NCBI GenBank assembly: GCA_028829895.1 | Contig: CM054182.1 | Location: 9,847,001 to 9,911,000 of the forward strand | Source of the DNA: Sinotaia quadrata | Lineage: Eukaryota; Mollusca; Gastropoda; Architaenioglossa; Viviparidae | Direction of reading: 5' to 3' | DNA length: 64,000 nucleotides | Part shown: one piece after another, positions 35,150 to 47,255 of the stretch | Layout of the letters: each line of letters starts with the position of its first letter | Numbering within the stretch: the stretch's first letter is position 1 | Notes under the pieces: generated by a model | What the model saw: only the letters and a program-made list of their open reading frames with translations | What the model was told of the DNA's origin: nothing | Database searches by the model: none | Position numbers and translations under genes: made by a program

Positions 35150-36025
35150 TTTTATTTACTATAGCCAATGAAGCTCTCTGTATTGTCGTTTTGTTTACTA
35201 TAGCCAATGAAGCTCTCTGTAGAGTCGTTTTGTTTACTATAGCCAATGAAGCTCTCTGTAGAGTCGTTTTGTTTACTATAGCCGACATAGTTTCGTAATG
35301 TCGTTTTGTTTACTATAGCCAATATTGTTTCACAGTGTCGTTTTGTTTACTATAGCCAATGAAGCTCTCTGTAGAGTCGTTTTGTTTACTATAGCCGACA
35401 TAGTTTCGTAATGTCGTTTTGTTTACTATAGCCAATATTGTTTCACAATGTCGTTTTGTTTACTATAGCCAATGAAGCTCTCTGTAGAGTCGTTTTGTTT
35501 ACTATAGCCGACATAGTTTCGTAATGTCGTTTTGTTTACTATAGCCAATATTGTTTCACAATGTCGTTTTGTTTACTATAGCCATTATTGTTTCGCAATG
35601 TCATTTTGTTTTCTATAGCCGACATAGTTTTGCAATGTCGTTTTGTTTTCTCTAGCCAACGTTGTTTCGCAATGTCGTTTTGTTTACTAAAGCCAATAAT
35701 TTTTGCAATGTCGTTTTGTTTTCTCTAGCCAATATTGTTTCGCAATGTCGTTTTGTTTACTATAGCCAATATTATTGTTTCGCAATGTCGTTTTGTTTAC
35801 TATAGCCAATATTATTGTTTCGCAATGTTGTTTTGTTTACTATAGTCAACATTGTTTCGCAATGTCGTTTTGTTTACTATAGCCAATATTATTGTTTCGC
35901 AATGTTGTTTTGTTTACTATAGTCAACATTGTTTCGCAATGTCGTTTTGTTTACTATAGCCAATATTATTGTTTCACAATGTCGTTTTGTTTACTATAGT
36001 CAACATTGTTTCGCAGCGTCGTTTT
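35150..36025. repeat. Minisatellite with higher-order repeats (37-40-bp units, more than 20 copies)
   Basis: Every unit has GTCGTTTTGTTTACTATAGC or a close variant. Type A units (CCAATGAAGCTCTCTGTAGA) recur at 39 bp (35170, 35209, 35248). An A-B-C trio then repeats at exactly 113 bp (A landmarks at 35248, 35361, 35474). Further right a two-unit block with TAGTCAACATTG repeats at 77 bp (35843, 35920, 35997). This is stepwise block amplification. Confidence 0.97.
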
Positions 36026-36440
36026 ATTTATTACCGCCGTTACTGTTTAGTTTCGTTGTAAAATAAAATAAAATAAACTTTAGTAAATGTTAATGCTTGT
36101 AGTGTTATTTTGTTCTTGTAGCCAAGGATTCTTTGTATAATCGTTATCTTTACTAGAGCAACGGTTCTCCTTTTGTAGTCTCGTTTTGTTTCCTACTGCC
36201 AACAGTAGTGCTGTGTGGTGTCGCGTTATTGACTCTAGCCTGAAGCCACCAATATTTTATAGTGTCTATTGTTGTTATAACCAAGACCGCTCGTTGTAGT
36301 CTCGTTTTGTTTACTACAACCAACAATGGTGTATGTGTCGGGTTATTGACTATAGCCACCAATATTTTGTTTACTACAACCAACAATGGTGTACGTGTCG
36401 CGTTATTGACTACAGACGGCAATGTTTTGTAGTAATCATT
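36026..36440. repeat. Degenerate continuation of the 35-kb array
   Basis: CTCGTTTTGTTTACTACAAC, CCAACAATGGTGTAYGTGTC and TTATTGACTATAGCC recur as decayed units with longer spacing. Confidence 0.75.
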
Positions 36441-36665
36441 TTATCCGAATGAGCCATCGGAAGCAGAAATGTAGCTTATGAATGCGCCGTTTCTCACCTG
36501 TATTTGCTCCTTGCGCAATCTCGTTTGGAAATCACTATCCTTCAATTCGGCATTGATTCAATGGTTACAGCATTAAGAAGCTACCGTGATAAAAGAGCTA
36601 TCAGACTGAAGAATAATGCTGGAGGTAGATGACCTCAGAAGAGAGTGTGCAGATGCTATATCCAA

Positions 36666-36668
<3 letters not shown>
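36441..36668. other. Interval between array and CA tract
   Basis: Unique, nothing recognised. Confidence 0.4.
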
Positions 36669-36735
<67 letters not shown>

Positions 36736-36738
36736 GCA

Positions 36739-36796
<58 letters not shown>
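36669..36796. repeat. (CA)n(CGCA)n(CA)n microsatellite, about 128 bp
   Basis: Long CA run, five to six CGCA units in the middle (36731-36759), then CA again. The longest simple repeat in the window. Confidence 0.98.
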
Positions 36797-36797
<1 letters not shown>

Positions 36798-38049
36798 CAT
36801 GTCTTCTAAAATGTGTGTTAACTCGACAAGAAAGCCAACAATACAGTGCCGGGGTATCTTCACGGAGTCATTTGGAATATGTCTTAACTATTAACTCAAA
36901 CTTACAAGCGCCAAACTCAGACAGTCACAAAAAAAAAAAAATGCTGTCAAATGCTTAATGGTAACTATAAATTACGTATAAAATAACTGGACCTGAAGTC
37001 CGCGTAAGTTAACCTGATATATTTCTAAATGTAGACATTCTCTGTGACCAGACTAATTTCTCTGCTTTAATTAATGTTTTTTCAATTGGTCTTTAGTGTC
37101 GATTTTTGTTTACTTGATTTTGTTATATTATTATTGTTCAAAATTGTTCTTTGCTAATTCACAACCTGTAACTGTGGCACACACGTTTATAGAACTCACA
37201 AGACATGTTTGTACATGACCTACAAATGTTGAGTTTGAAGTGAATGTTTTAAATTTGTTGTTTCGTTGATGATTTCCTATTAGTTTCGTTTTTCGTGGAT
37301 ACATTGGTCTCTTTCCATTTGTAGACATTTTAACTTGTCATGTGTGTGCCTGCAGAAATAGGTGTTCATGTAATAAACATAAGCTGCATTGAATTTATTT
37401 ATTATAAAGCATTTTCCTCTTCTGACTCAAAACTAAACACTGCAAAAAATTTCAACTTTTCCGTTAATTTATTCTTATGGTGCACACGCATTGTGATAGT
37501 TCACATTTAATGTGAAGATGACTCTTTAAACATGCGAATAATTTATATTAATTCCTATTAAAATAAATTCATCCTTCTGCGGACTGCATCCAAATGGTTA
37601 AGGAAATGCTAGCCAACTGGTTAATCCATTTCCCCTTGAACTTATTATGATATCTCTCACAATCTCGCACCACTTATACTTGGACATTTACAAAGAGAGA
37701 AGATCCTTATTGATTGTGTGGCTGGGGCTAACTCTAAAACTACTGGAATGAGTTTGATCGGACGTTTGCTGTTGTAGTGCCCATAGTGCCCTAATATCAA
37801 GATACACTATATTACATCACGCTATCCCATTAGGGAGCTCACCAGTAGCCCTAGGACTGTGAAAATAGTACAGCGCATGCGCGCTGGGCCGTGGCTTATA
37901 CACAGTACTAAACTGTGGACTGTAAATTGATCTGACCTCTGTGCCCTGGTGAAATCAGTGGAAACTGGAAAACCCCTATCCCTCAAACATCCAATGAATA
38001 AACCCTGATCTGGCATGGGGGTGGTTGGGAAACATACATGCAGTCCATG
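36797..38049. other. Unique AT-rich stretch
   Basis: A-run at about 36929-36940. No frame above 65 codons beyond 36960. Nothing recognised. Confidence 0.45.
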
Positions 38050-38475
38050 TGGAACCTTTCAATTTAGAGGGGAAAATGTTCCTACTTCTCTATGGAATCC
38101 TCAAGCTCTGAACCTTTCAAATGAGAGGAAACAAATCCACACTTTGCCATTAGATCTTCATTCTCTCACTAGACTACAGACTTGGAAACTTCACTAGTCA
38201 TGAAAGGTGTTTTGTTCTCTCAGTAGACTACAGACTTGGAAACTTCACTAGTGTTGGTGACGTCATAGAGAACTTCATGGACATTTAATTTTAGCTTCGA
38301 AAAGAAAATATGTCTGACATGACCAGAATGCCTTCTATACTGAAAGGAGCTATATCTGACGTGCAAAAATGTTTTCTGTAGTGAAAGGAAATATATTTGT
38401 CATATGCAGAACATCTTTTTTTTTTACCTAAAAACTATATGTCTAACATGCGCCAAACGTCTCTACACTAAAACA
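38050..38475. repeat. Degenerate minisatellite cluster, unit about 54-58 bp
   Basis: GAACCTTTCAA at 38052 and 38110, then a clear 54-bp duplication starting TTCTCTCASTAGACTACAGA at 38161 and 38215. Diverged units with TATGTCTGACATG and CTGAAAGGA words continue to 38475. Confidence 0.75.
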
Positions 38476-40265
38476 AAGTACAATGGAGGTAACCAGCACT
38501 AATGCCTTAATGCATTGTATACTTTAATAGTACAGAAACATAAAAATAACATGTGTGCCTATGTAGACCCAAAAAGATGCCATGTGATGACTTCATTTCC
38601 CCTGGTGCTATTCTATAGGTACAGAGAAGAAGATACATTTTACCACAGAGTTGAACACAAATGAAATGACATTTTATTACTTTTTCTCTCTTTGAGTTGG
38701 ACATTTTTTTTTACTCGTTTAACTTTTAAAAAGGAACAAGAAGAGATAAATAAGATATTATCCTCTGCTAATTTGCATCTCAGAGATGAATGAGTCGATA
38801 CTATTTTATTACCCTTAACCTTTCCAGAATAATCTTAATTATTTAATGTATAAATTAACCTCCCCCGAGGGCTCTATCAAACATGGCACGGACTGAGCCC
38901 CTAGGTTGAATAATCTACTAATAATAATGAAATTATAGCAACACTAGAAATGGTACATTGCACAGTATTATGTTACAATATAACGTATTTAACACAGGAC
39001 TAGTGGTTAAAAATGACAACGAAGTTATTCTCAGACCAGCAGAGCGTTTCAGAAGAGAACAAAATAGTGTAGCAAATACACTATTGACTAATTCTAAAAC
39101 TATAGGGTCAAAGTCACTACACTCTGTGGCACAAACGTTATTTTTATGTTTCTGCACTATTAAAGTATACAATACAGACTGTCCGCCCATTTTATTTCTA
39201 ATACTATCCTTGACCAATGTCCAGTCGTGTCCAGGACTCACCTGTATCTGTATCTAATATCCATGGCAACCGATCGAACCTGTCAACTGCTTCGTGACAC
39301 AATCTGCGTTGTTAACCTGACGTCTGACTAATTCTGTTAAAATGAGCATGTGACTAAGAAGAAAGACCGTCTTCAACACAACATTGTTTTTCTCTCAATC
39401 TAATGCGTGAAGTAAGTAGAAACCTGACTAACTTGATCCAAACCTGTGTGGTGTTTGGATTCGAAAACGCTGCGTCTATTTTTCTCCTGGAAAGTGAAGG
39501 CCAGCATTTGCTTTCAAACCCGAGTGCTCCTACACCAGACGTCCACTCATGCTCGCTCCCCAGTGAGAACATACAAATAACTTAATTACTTATGATTTAA
39601 CCTATCTTTTACAATGTCCGCTATATAAGTAGAATATAAATTAGGTTATCCGGGCCTTCTTGCATTCCAGAGCATCAGTATCATAATACAGTTCGCTCAG
39701 ATTAATAATATACAGTGTAGTTAGTATAGAAACATGCATTCTTATGTGAGCAAAATTATTAGCTCTGATAAATACAATGTTCCTGTCATTCTAACAAGAA
39801 GCGTAATCACATCCTAACAACAAAAAAATCTAATGACTGGATCGCTACTCTCAAAATGATCCGGAGTCAAAGCATGCCACTCAGGATATGGCGTTATACG
39901 CCCCCAACGTCTACTCAAGATGATTTCCCCGTACAGATATTTCTTTTTAAAAAAAGCTAATTTTATTTTTACAGCTCACACCATCAGTTTGGTCGCGTGA
40001 CTAACTGTTTAGGTGTTTCCAAGGGCGATTGAGACTTTGCGCCAGTGGTGGGTGACTTCCGCTTGCAATCTGTCCATCTCTTAGAACCAGAATACAAATC
40101 TCGCAATTTGAACCTCGTTCATTGGCTGGGGTCAGTTTACACCCGTGTCTCACTCGCACGCTTTCGACATGACCGATCAGTCTTTAATACCACAGTAAGT
40201 TTCCGAGTCAGTCAGGTGTTCCTATGATCTGCTGATGAAGTTTGCATGCAACTCCGGCTAAGATT
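38476..40265. other. Unique stretch
   Basis: Overlapping unrecognised frames at 38933-39257 (102 codons minus, 99 plus). No repeats and no RNA signature. Confidence 0.45.
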
Positions 40266-40447
40266 GTATCTCCATGCACAGAACATTAATAAAATAATTA
40301 GAGAAATAATGATCCCGAAGGAATTCCATGACAACACTGTTATTTGTCTGAATATATCTCCATTCATGCACAGAACATTAATAAAATAATTAGAGAAATA
40401 ATGATCCCAAAGGAATTCCATGACAAAACAGTGTTATTTGCCTGAAT
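40266..40447. repeat. Tandem duplication, 92-bp unit
   Basis: ATGCACAGAACATTAATAAA at 40274 and 40366, followed by ATTAGAGAAATAATGATCCC and GGAATTCCATGACAA in both. Only a few differences. Confidence 0.95.
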
Positions 40448-41417
40448 GTATTCCAGTGTGTTGCAAATACAAGAATATCTTTTTAAAAAAATAATAATAA
40501 ATGCTTTACTTATTTTTCTAGTTTTTGTATCTTCTGAATTCACCGAGACTGACTTGTCTGAGGGATACCCTTAGTTTATTTTTAGCAACCTTATTTGTAT
40601 ACATTTTTTCATGCACTAGGGCTGGTGACAATATGTGTACTTGGAAAGAAAACTTCAAAATATAAATCATCATGAATGTGTACAGTACTGTAAATAAGTT
40701 TTATTTATTGAGAAAACAATAATGAACGTAATGAAACAATATTGAGATATATGAATTAGATTTATGATTAAATGAAGAATTAAATACTAATTCATTTTGG
40801 AACAATTCTTTTCTAATAATTAATCCTATACCGTAATACACAGGCAGCGCGATAAGCAGGATTTCAAATGCGATAACATTCGCATTCATGGGGTAGAAAT
40901 GAACACGTGCGCCCGCGCGCGCGTGAGCGAGAAAGAGAGACCGAATCAGTTTTAAAAATCCCGTCTTTCTAGTGCCATATCCGACATTATTATTTTTAAA
41001 GAAAGCAGCCTAACCGTAATGGCTGAGTTACTGTCTTTAAACGGGGGCAGACAATAGTAGTATACATGTACATTTAAATTTCGTCCTGAGTGGATCGCTT
41101 CATCAGATGCTTTTTTCAAAGTATTAAAATTCTTTGTTAGGCATGCTTATGACAGCAAGATGCAGTGTATGGAAATCTACCTGGGGGGTGGGGGGAGAAT
41201 TGCAAATCACAAAGAAGTCAATAAAGACAATTATATATTAATATTTATATCGCAGACGGGATAACGTCCATAGTTAAAATTAACATTAGCCTTGGCTAAA
41301 TTTACACACAGCATTACAAGATCGTCATGTATTGTAGGCTTCAGGCCCGGAGCGTAGACTCGCTTACGTTACTTTACATATTTTGCTCAACTACTGAGCA
41401 AGCCACTAAGAATTGTA
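40448..41417. other. Unique stretch with a GC-alternating spot
   Basis: GCGCCCGCGCGCGCGTGAGC at about 40908-40928 followed by GAGAAAGAGAGA. Otherwise AT-rich, no gene. Confidence 0.45.
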
Positions 41418-41440
41418 GATGGATGGATGGATGGACGGAT
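41418..41440. repeat. (GGAT)n microsatellite
   Basis: Five to six GATG units with one substitution. Confidence 0.95.
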
Positions 41441-41659
41441 ATGTGTGTCACAAGACGATATATCAGTTAGAAGAGAGGGAGGGACTCTTACTTGGGAAGG
41501 AGAGTTTGTACATGTGTCATTTTTCGATAATTTTATTTCTAACAATGCTGAGCACGCTTCTCTATTGCCATACTGCAACATTCCACACTAATGGTCCGCT
41601 TTCCTGCTTGGCCCTGGGCTGGTAAGGAACTCCCCCCAGTCCGGCAATCGCTAAAAGTG

Positions 41660-41900
41660 AGGCGCTGTCTAGCTACACGTCACACCCATTCATCGCTATC
41701 AACGTGGCACTGTCTAAACTCTAGATACACGCCATACCCGGTAATCTCTACTATAGTGGTGCAGTCTGGCTACACGTCACATCCGGTAATCTCTACCTGT
41801 GTGGTGCAGTCTGTCTATACGTCCCGTCCCGTAATCTTTACTAGTGTGGTTCCGACTAGCTACTACGTCACACTCGGTGGCGCTGCCTAGCTACATCTTC
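41660..41900. repeat. Minisatellite, unit about 46-50 bp, about 5 copies
   Basis: CTACACGTCACACCCGGTAA, TCTCTACTAGTGTGGT and GCAGTCTGGC recur in order, with moderate divergence. The two central units are the best matched. Confidence 0.85.
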
Positions 41901-42559
41901 AAATCTCTCCCTGAAACCTCTCTTTGTTGCTATAAATTTCCTCGCACACTCGTATCCTTAAAACCTTATTTTTTGTGTTCCTACTGCAATATTTGAACAT
42001 AAGTATGTGTAGTTTTGAGATTGTAATGTACTACAAGAATGTGTTGTTTTATTTAAATGTCTGGCTTCTAATGATTTTGTTAAAAAAATAAATAAAGTTT
42101 ATAAAAGTAAAAACAGCGAAGTATATTACTCGATGTGTTTAATCAGTAGACTTGTTTACGTTCAACTAAAAAAAAAAAAAAAAAAAAGAAAGCAAGAAAT
42201 CTGAGTCACGTTATATTCGTAAAGAGCACGTAACCCTGTACACGATTATTTCCGGCAAAAAAAAAAGGAAATCTTATTTTGTGACAATAAGTATTTGCCA
42301 GCAAGTTGTTTTTCCGCTTTCAATTTTGACAGTGTACACGAGAATCGAAATAACGAATGTTGGAGGACATTTTACACTATATAGACTATAGAGTCTAATA
42401 CTTATATCATTGGCACAACTCTATTTTCCGATTTTGGATGTGAATAGGTGCTGTGAATTAAAGGCGCTAATTTCACACACTTGAAGATCTGGGTTTCGTA
42501 TCCTGTCACTGTCATCGGAATTTCCTCACTGAGCCTCTCAGACTGTGGTTAAAACGCTC
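41901..42559. other. AT-rich stretch with A-run
   Basis: A-run of about 18 at 42169-42187. GGGTTTCGTATCC near 42489 resembles a tRNA B box, but no cloverleaf can be drawn. Confidence 0.45.
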
Positions 42560-43060
42560 CAAAAAGCTCTCCTACTTCCGAGGTATTGAGGATAACTTGG
42601 CGACTCTCCTGTTTCGAAACGCACTGCGTCAGATTTCAAAACTCGCTCAGTTCTAATAACTATTTGTCTCATCCGGCCCGACCATGCAGGCTGTGCTATC
42701 TGACGGCTACGTGCAAGCAGTTGGGTGTCTCGCGAGGGCACTGAATGGGTAGATAGATAGCCCGCAGCTGTCGCTCTGGGCTGATAAGTGATCGGATCGG
42801 GTGCGCGGCAGATAGGGTCGGGTGGCAGAGAGGTTGGCCGTCGAGGAATCGATAGCACACGACACCTTGGTAGGTGTGAAATACTGGCTGGCGTTTACTG
42901 AAACTGGCTTGCCCGTGCACACAGTCCCTGCTGCTGTTTGGTTTGTTTACATCTCGCGCCGAGCGTCACGCAAAGAATGAAAAGCCAGGGCAGCAGCCTG
43001 GGATCTGCGTTCTTGTTTACGACTCGGAACTTCGGGATATTTCCTAGGCAGCGTGGCTGT
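42560..43060. other. GC-richer patch
   Basis: CpG is elevated between about 42590 and 42860. Unrecognised frames of 106 codons (minus, 42538-42858) and 129 codons (plus, 42938-43327) start here. Neither has a motif I can name. Confidence 0.35.
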
Positions 43061-43439
43061 TCCATGGAACTTGGCTTAGTCATGAAATGTCATAGCTGTC
43101 TGTCTCACGACAATTGGTTGCTAATCAAGTGTCCTGGCTTTGTAGCCTCTGTGGCCGGCTGTCCCGTGACGCTTTGGCTGTTGGTGTTTGATTTCATTGG
43201 TAGCCTTGTCATGGCGAACATCACATGCGATGTGTCTTACGACACTGGCTCGCTGGCGTTTGTTTCATCTGGCAGTCTCCTACTATACTTCGATCAACTG
43301 TCTCTGTCTCTCTGTCAGTCTTTCTAGTAACGCTGATCCGATTAGGTTTGTTTACATTGACACTGTCTTTTAGTAAGTCTAAAAAGCTTAGCTCTCACGT
43401 GTCTTGACCATGTAACTGTCTATTTGATAATATTTATAA
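43061..43439. other. Possible strongly decayed repeats
   Basis: Words such as GTGTCTTACGACACTGGCT and CTCACGACAATTGG hint at old units of the next array, but no period can be fixed. Confidence 0.3.
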
Positions 43440-44175
43440 GTATCTTTGTCGTACGACTTGATCGTATGATCGAATGCAATGTCATTTGCAAATGTCATGA
43501 CCGTGTGTCTGTATATATCACAACATTTGTGTCTAGAGCGTGATTGTATGTATCATGTTATTTGTAAGTGCCATGACCGCATATCTGCATATATCCAGTT
43601 GAGTTTAGACCGTGTGACTGTGTATGACACTGTATGTACATTTCGACGTTTCTAAGGGTCATGACTGTGTATACATTTCGACATTTACAAGGATCTGACC
43701 GTGTGACAGTGTATGACACTGTATGTACATTTCGACGTTTCTAAGGGTCATGACTGTGTATACATTTCGACATTTGTAAAATGACCATGTGACTGTGTAT
43801 GTACATTTCGACGTTTCTAAGGGTCATGACCGTGTGTACATTTCGACATTTGTAAGGGTCTGACCGTTTGACTATGTACATATCATGACATTTCTAACTA
43901 TCATGACAGTGTATCTGTATATATCATGATATTTGTATCTAGACAGTGCGAGTATGTATGTATCATGATATTTCTAAATGTCATAATTGTGTGCTTGTAT
44001 GTATCACGACATTTGTGTCTAGACAATGAGTCTATAAATATAAATACATTTGTATCTAGAGTTCTAGACTGTATGACTGTGATATACAGATTTTTGTGTT
44101 TAGACGTATGACTGTGATATACAGATTTTTGTGTTTAGACGTATGACTGTGATATACAGATTTTTGTGGTTAGAC
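43440..44175. repeat. Complex minisatellite region
   Basis: Units built from ATGACTGTGTATACATTTCG, ACATTTGTAAGGGTC and TGACCGTGTGACTGTGTATG in varying combinations (periods of roughly 40 to 100 bp). At the right end GTATGACTGTGATATACAGA starts exact 35-bp units at 44071, 44106 and 44141. Confidence 0.88.
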
Positions 44176-45051
44176 GTGTGAATATATATAAATATCACGA
44201 CATTTGCTTCAGGATCACGTATTTTATTTTGTGATTGTCTTTCTTGTAACATATGGTCCACAGTCTGCAATTGTAATGAGAAACCAATTAGATTTTATTG
44301 TCTGCCTGATGTTGTCTGATTAATGGTATGTCCATGTCATTGACTGTTCTGAGATCTACTAAGGCTTTCTAATAAGAAAGCACAATTTTGTACGGAAAAT
44401 ATTTTAAAAAACAGATATCCTGTCACGCGTCATGATCATGTGCTAAGTGGAATGAACAAATTAAAGACACAGGAAAATAGTCACAAGAGGAAAAGCTAAA
44501 GGAGAAACGGAAATAAATCACAAGGAAAATAAATCACAATATGCCATATAAAGTTGCACGATTGTGTGTGTGTGTGTGTGTGTGTGTTTCTGTCATGCTT
44601 ACATAACTGAGATATTTTGTTCTTTATTATGAATTTTCAAATGAATATTTTAGAGTTATGACGTCATCCCTGCCTTTACTTTGTTGTTTAGTTTTGTATT
44701 ACATCAATACGATGTCATTGTAACGTCATTTACAACGTTACAGTCTTGTTTCATTTCCGGATATTTTATACTCTCATATATTAATGTGACTTTCAGACTC
44801 AATTCATTTATGTCTGCAAAGCAATGACACAGAACTTAACCTCAAATATCATAGATTCGATTCTCAATCGGGATGAAAATCTGTAACTGTACCGGTATAT
44901 TAACAATTTTCCATTGTCCTCGTACATTAAACGTCGAATTTTGAGTATAATTGGTAATTTATAAGCGATCTGACACTACCGCGTGACGGTAGGGCAAGAT
45001 TTAAAATAATATGCCTTTGGTCTCTTAAGCAAACTTAAAAGTATAGTTTCG
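44176..45051. other. Unique stretch with (GT)n
   Basis: A (TG)n run of about 25 bp lies at 44563-44587 and a TGACGTCA palindrome at 44659-44666. No gene. Confidence 0.5.
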
Positions 45052-45480
45052 TGTAGTCCACTGCTAGATGTTACCATTCAAATGAATACCACTGCGAGTA
45101 GTCCACTTCTAGATGCTACCATTCAAATGAATACCACTACGAGTAGTCCACTGCTAGATGTTACCGTTCAAATGAATACCACTACGAGTAGTCCACTGCT
45201 AGATGTTACCGTTCAAATGAATACCACTACGAGTAGTCCACTGCTAGATGTTACCATTCAAATGAATACCACTGCGAGTAGTCCACTTCTAGATGCTACC
45301 ATTCAAATGAATACCACTACGAGTAGTCCACTGCTAGATGTTACCGTTCAAATGAATACCACTACGAGTAGTCCACTGCTAGATGTTACCGTTCAAATGA
45401 ATACCACTACGAGTAGTCCACTGCTAGATGTTACCATTCAAATGAATACCACTGCGAGTAGTCCACTTCTAGATGTTACC
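45052..45480. repeat. Minisatellite, 45-bp unit, 9.5 copies, 180-bp higher-order period
   Basis: ATGAATACCACTRCGAGTAG starts units every 45 bp from 45082. Four diagnostic sites (GCG/ACG, CTT/CTG, GCT/GTT, ATT/GTT) show that units 1-4 are repeated as units 5-8 in the same order. The frame is open from 45010 to the stop at 45499-45501 and reads a 15-residue Thr/Ser-rich repeat (MNTTTSSPLLDVTVQ). Three of the four variable sites change the amino acid, so there is no sign of protein-level constraint. I favour a non-coding minisatellite; an exon of a repeat-rich secreted protein is the alternative. Confidence 0.95.
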
Positions 45481-45501
45481 AAATTAACAACTAAAGAATA
45501 G

Positions 45502-46559
45502 GCGCGCGATAGGTTACGGGAACATTTTTGAATCAAAGAATAAGCACCGAATGTTGAGGGGTTCCACTGACTTCTAGCACAATTCAGACACTTCGTCGTT
45601 GGTGTGAAAAAGTCATTTACAATAGTTTACTACGGATCTGCACTGTTGTAGCAAAACTAGAAATTTTATTTAAAAATTTCGGTCATGCAATGGTCGACGA
45701 AAGTTTTTTTTTTTTCCTAACGTGGCTTATTCCCTGTTGCTTTTTTTTCTTTTTTTTTTTTTACTTTTTTTCTTTTCTCAGTGAAACTAGATATTTATTA
45801 CTGTAACACTTTTTCTTGTAATTTTTACCCCCTCTCTTTGCGATTTGTGACGTCCAACAATTCTGATTGCAACTATGTTCATAAATATTTAAGATAAAAT
45901 AGTAAGCCGGAAACGGCCTCTTTTTAGTATGAATTGTAAGGAGGTAATAACGTTCAGTAATAAGGAATTATAGGAGTAATGAAAGGCGTTAGCAATGAGT
46001 TATTTCCCTTTATAGTTTTGGGTCAAGCAATGGAGTATCATTAAATCTCTTATAGGTATGCTCTGGTGATGTGATTGTTTCTTCTTTGGCATTCATATGA
46101 TGAAAGTATGTTTTCAAAACTCCACCCACATCTGCTTTCATTCATTGATTGTACAGATGAGTACTTGGCACAGAAAGAAATGTGTGTCCTCTGTAAGAGG
46201 AAGATAAAATGCTACGGGTCGACAGAGTGAATGCACAGAGGTCATTTTTTTTTTTAGGGGGGTGCGATTTAGTGGGGGCCAACGACCTGCTGCTTCCAAT
46301 TTCCAATTGCCAATCGATCTTCACGGCGATCAACGTTTAGTGCACACGAACCCAGTGCTCCTCAATCTTCTGACTGTTACAGACACCGGTCCAATGGTCT
46401 CCAACCTTTGTGACCTTGACAAACAAGCCCATTGCCTGGAAGTAACGAGTGGTTAAGAATCATTCGTAAGTTTTCCACCCCATACGTGAGTTCCACCAGG
46501 GACGGAATGTGGACCATTTAAGTTAGAGGCTAGCGTTCCAATCATATAAGCGCCCTTCC
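45502..46559. other. Unique stretch with T-runs
   Basis: T-rich low complexity at 45706-45780 and a T-run at 46245-46255. No gene recognised. Confidence 0.45.
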
Positions 46560-46775
46560 TGTGTCTAAGAGTTTTAATCCATATAATTCTTCTTTGCGTC
46601 CCTTAATACTCTAATCCTTATAATTGTTCTGTATCTCCCTACTGTTCTAACCCATATAATTGTTCTGTGTTGTCCCTGCTCTAGTCCTTAGACTAGTTCT
46701 GTATCTCCCTATTATTCTAACTCATTATAATTGCTCTGTATGTCCCTTCATATTCTAACCCTTATAATTGCCCTT
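46560..46775. repeat. Degenerate minisatellite, unit about 36-44 bp, about 5 copies
   Basis: CTAACCCATATAATTGTTCT and GTATCTCCCTA words recur with indels and substitutions. Confidence 0.85.
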
Positions 46776-47084
46776 CTTATCAATTGGCAATTTGTTCTCA
46801 CCTCTAAATCCGTTTTTCTCCCTCACTCCTTAGTAAGTGAAAGAAATTATTATTCGTACAGCTTTGTGTCACATCGCTTAGATAGTGACATTCTGTGTCA
46901 CCTAACTCGGCTGTGACTTAAATTATTGTCACAAGCTTGCCTGTTTCTCACTTGGCTGAAGGGAACGTTTTCAGCTAATTCTTACTTTTCACAGAACTTT
47001 TGTAATTTTCAATTTAGCGCTTCTGTCCCACGGCGCTTGAATGGTGAGTTAACGCCTTTCTCTCACTATTATGTCTGTCTCATA
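46776..47084. other. Unique interval between two arrays
   Basis: Nothing recognised. Confidence 0.35.
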
Positions 47085-47255
47085 TCACGTGTGTAGTGCC
47101 AAGTTTTCGTAAGGATAACTGTCTCACACCACGTGTCTCGTTTTCGTAAGGATAACTGTCTCACACCACGTGTCTAGTGCCAAGTTTTCGTAAGGATAAC
47201 TGTCTCACACCAAGTGTCTAGTGCCAAGTTTTCGTAAGGATAAATGTCTTACAAA
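47085..47255. repeat. Minisatellite, 45-bp unit, about 4 copies
   Basis: CCAAGTTTTCGTAAGGATAA followed by CTGTCTCACACCACGTGTCT. The second unit lacks about 8 bp (TAGTGCCA-type). Each unit carries a CACGTG or near-CACGTG word. Confidence 0.93.

Noticed and set aside
42470..42520. tRNA or tRNA-derived SINE head (B-box-like GGGTTTCGTATCC)
   Set aside because: No matching A box at the right spacing and no acceptor stem pairing.
42938..43327. 129-codon plus frame as a membrane protein
   Set aside because: No clear membrane segment pattern, no family resemblance and a length within chance for 64 kb.
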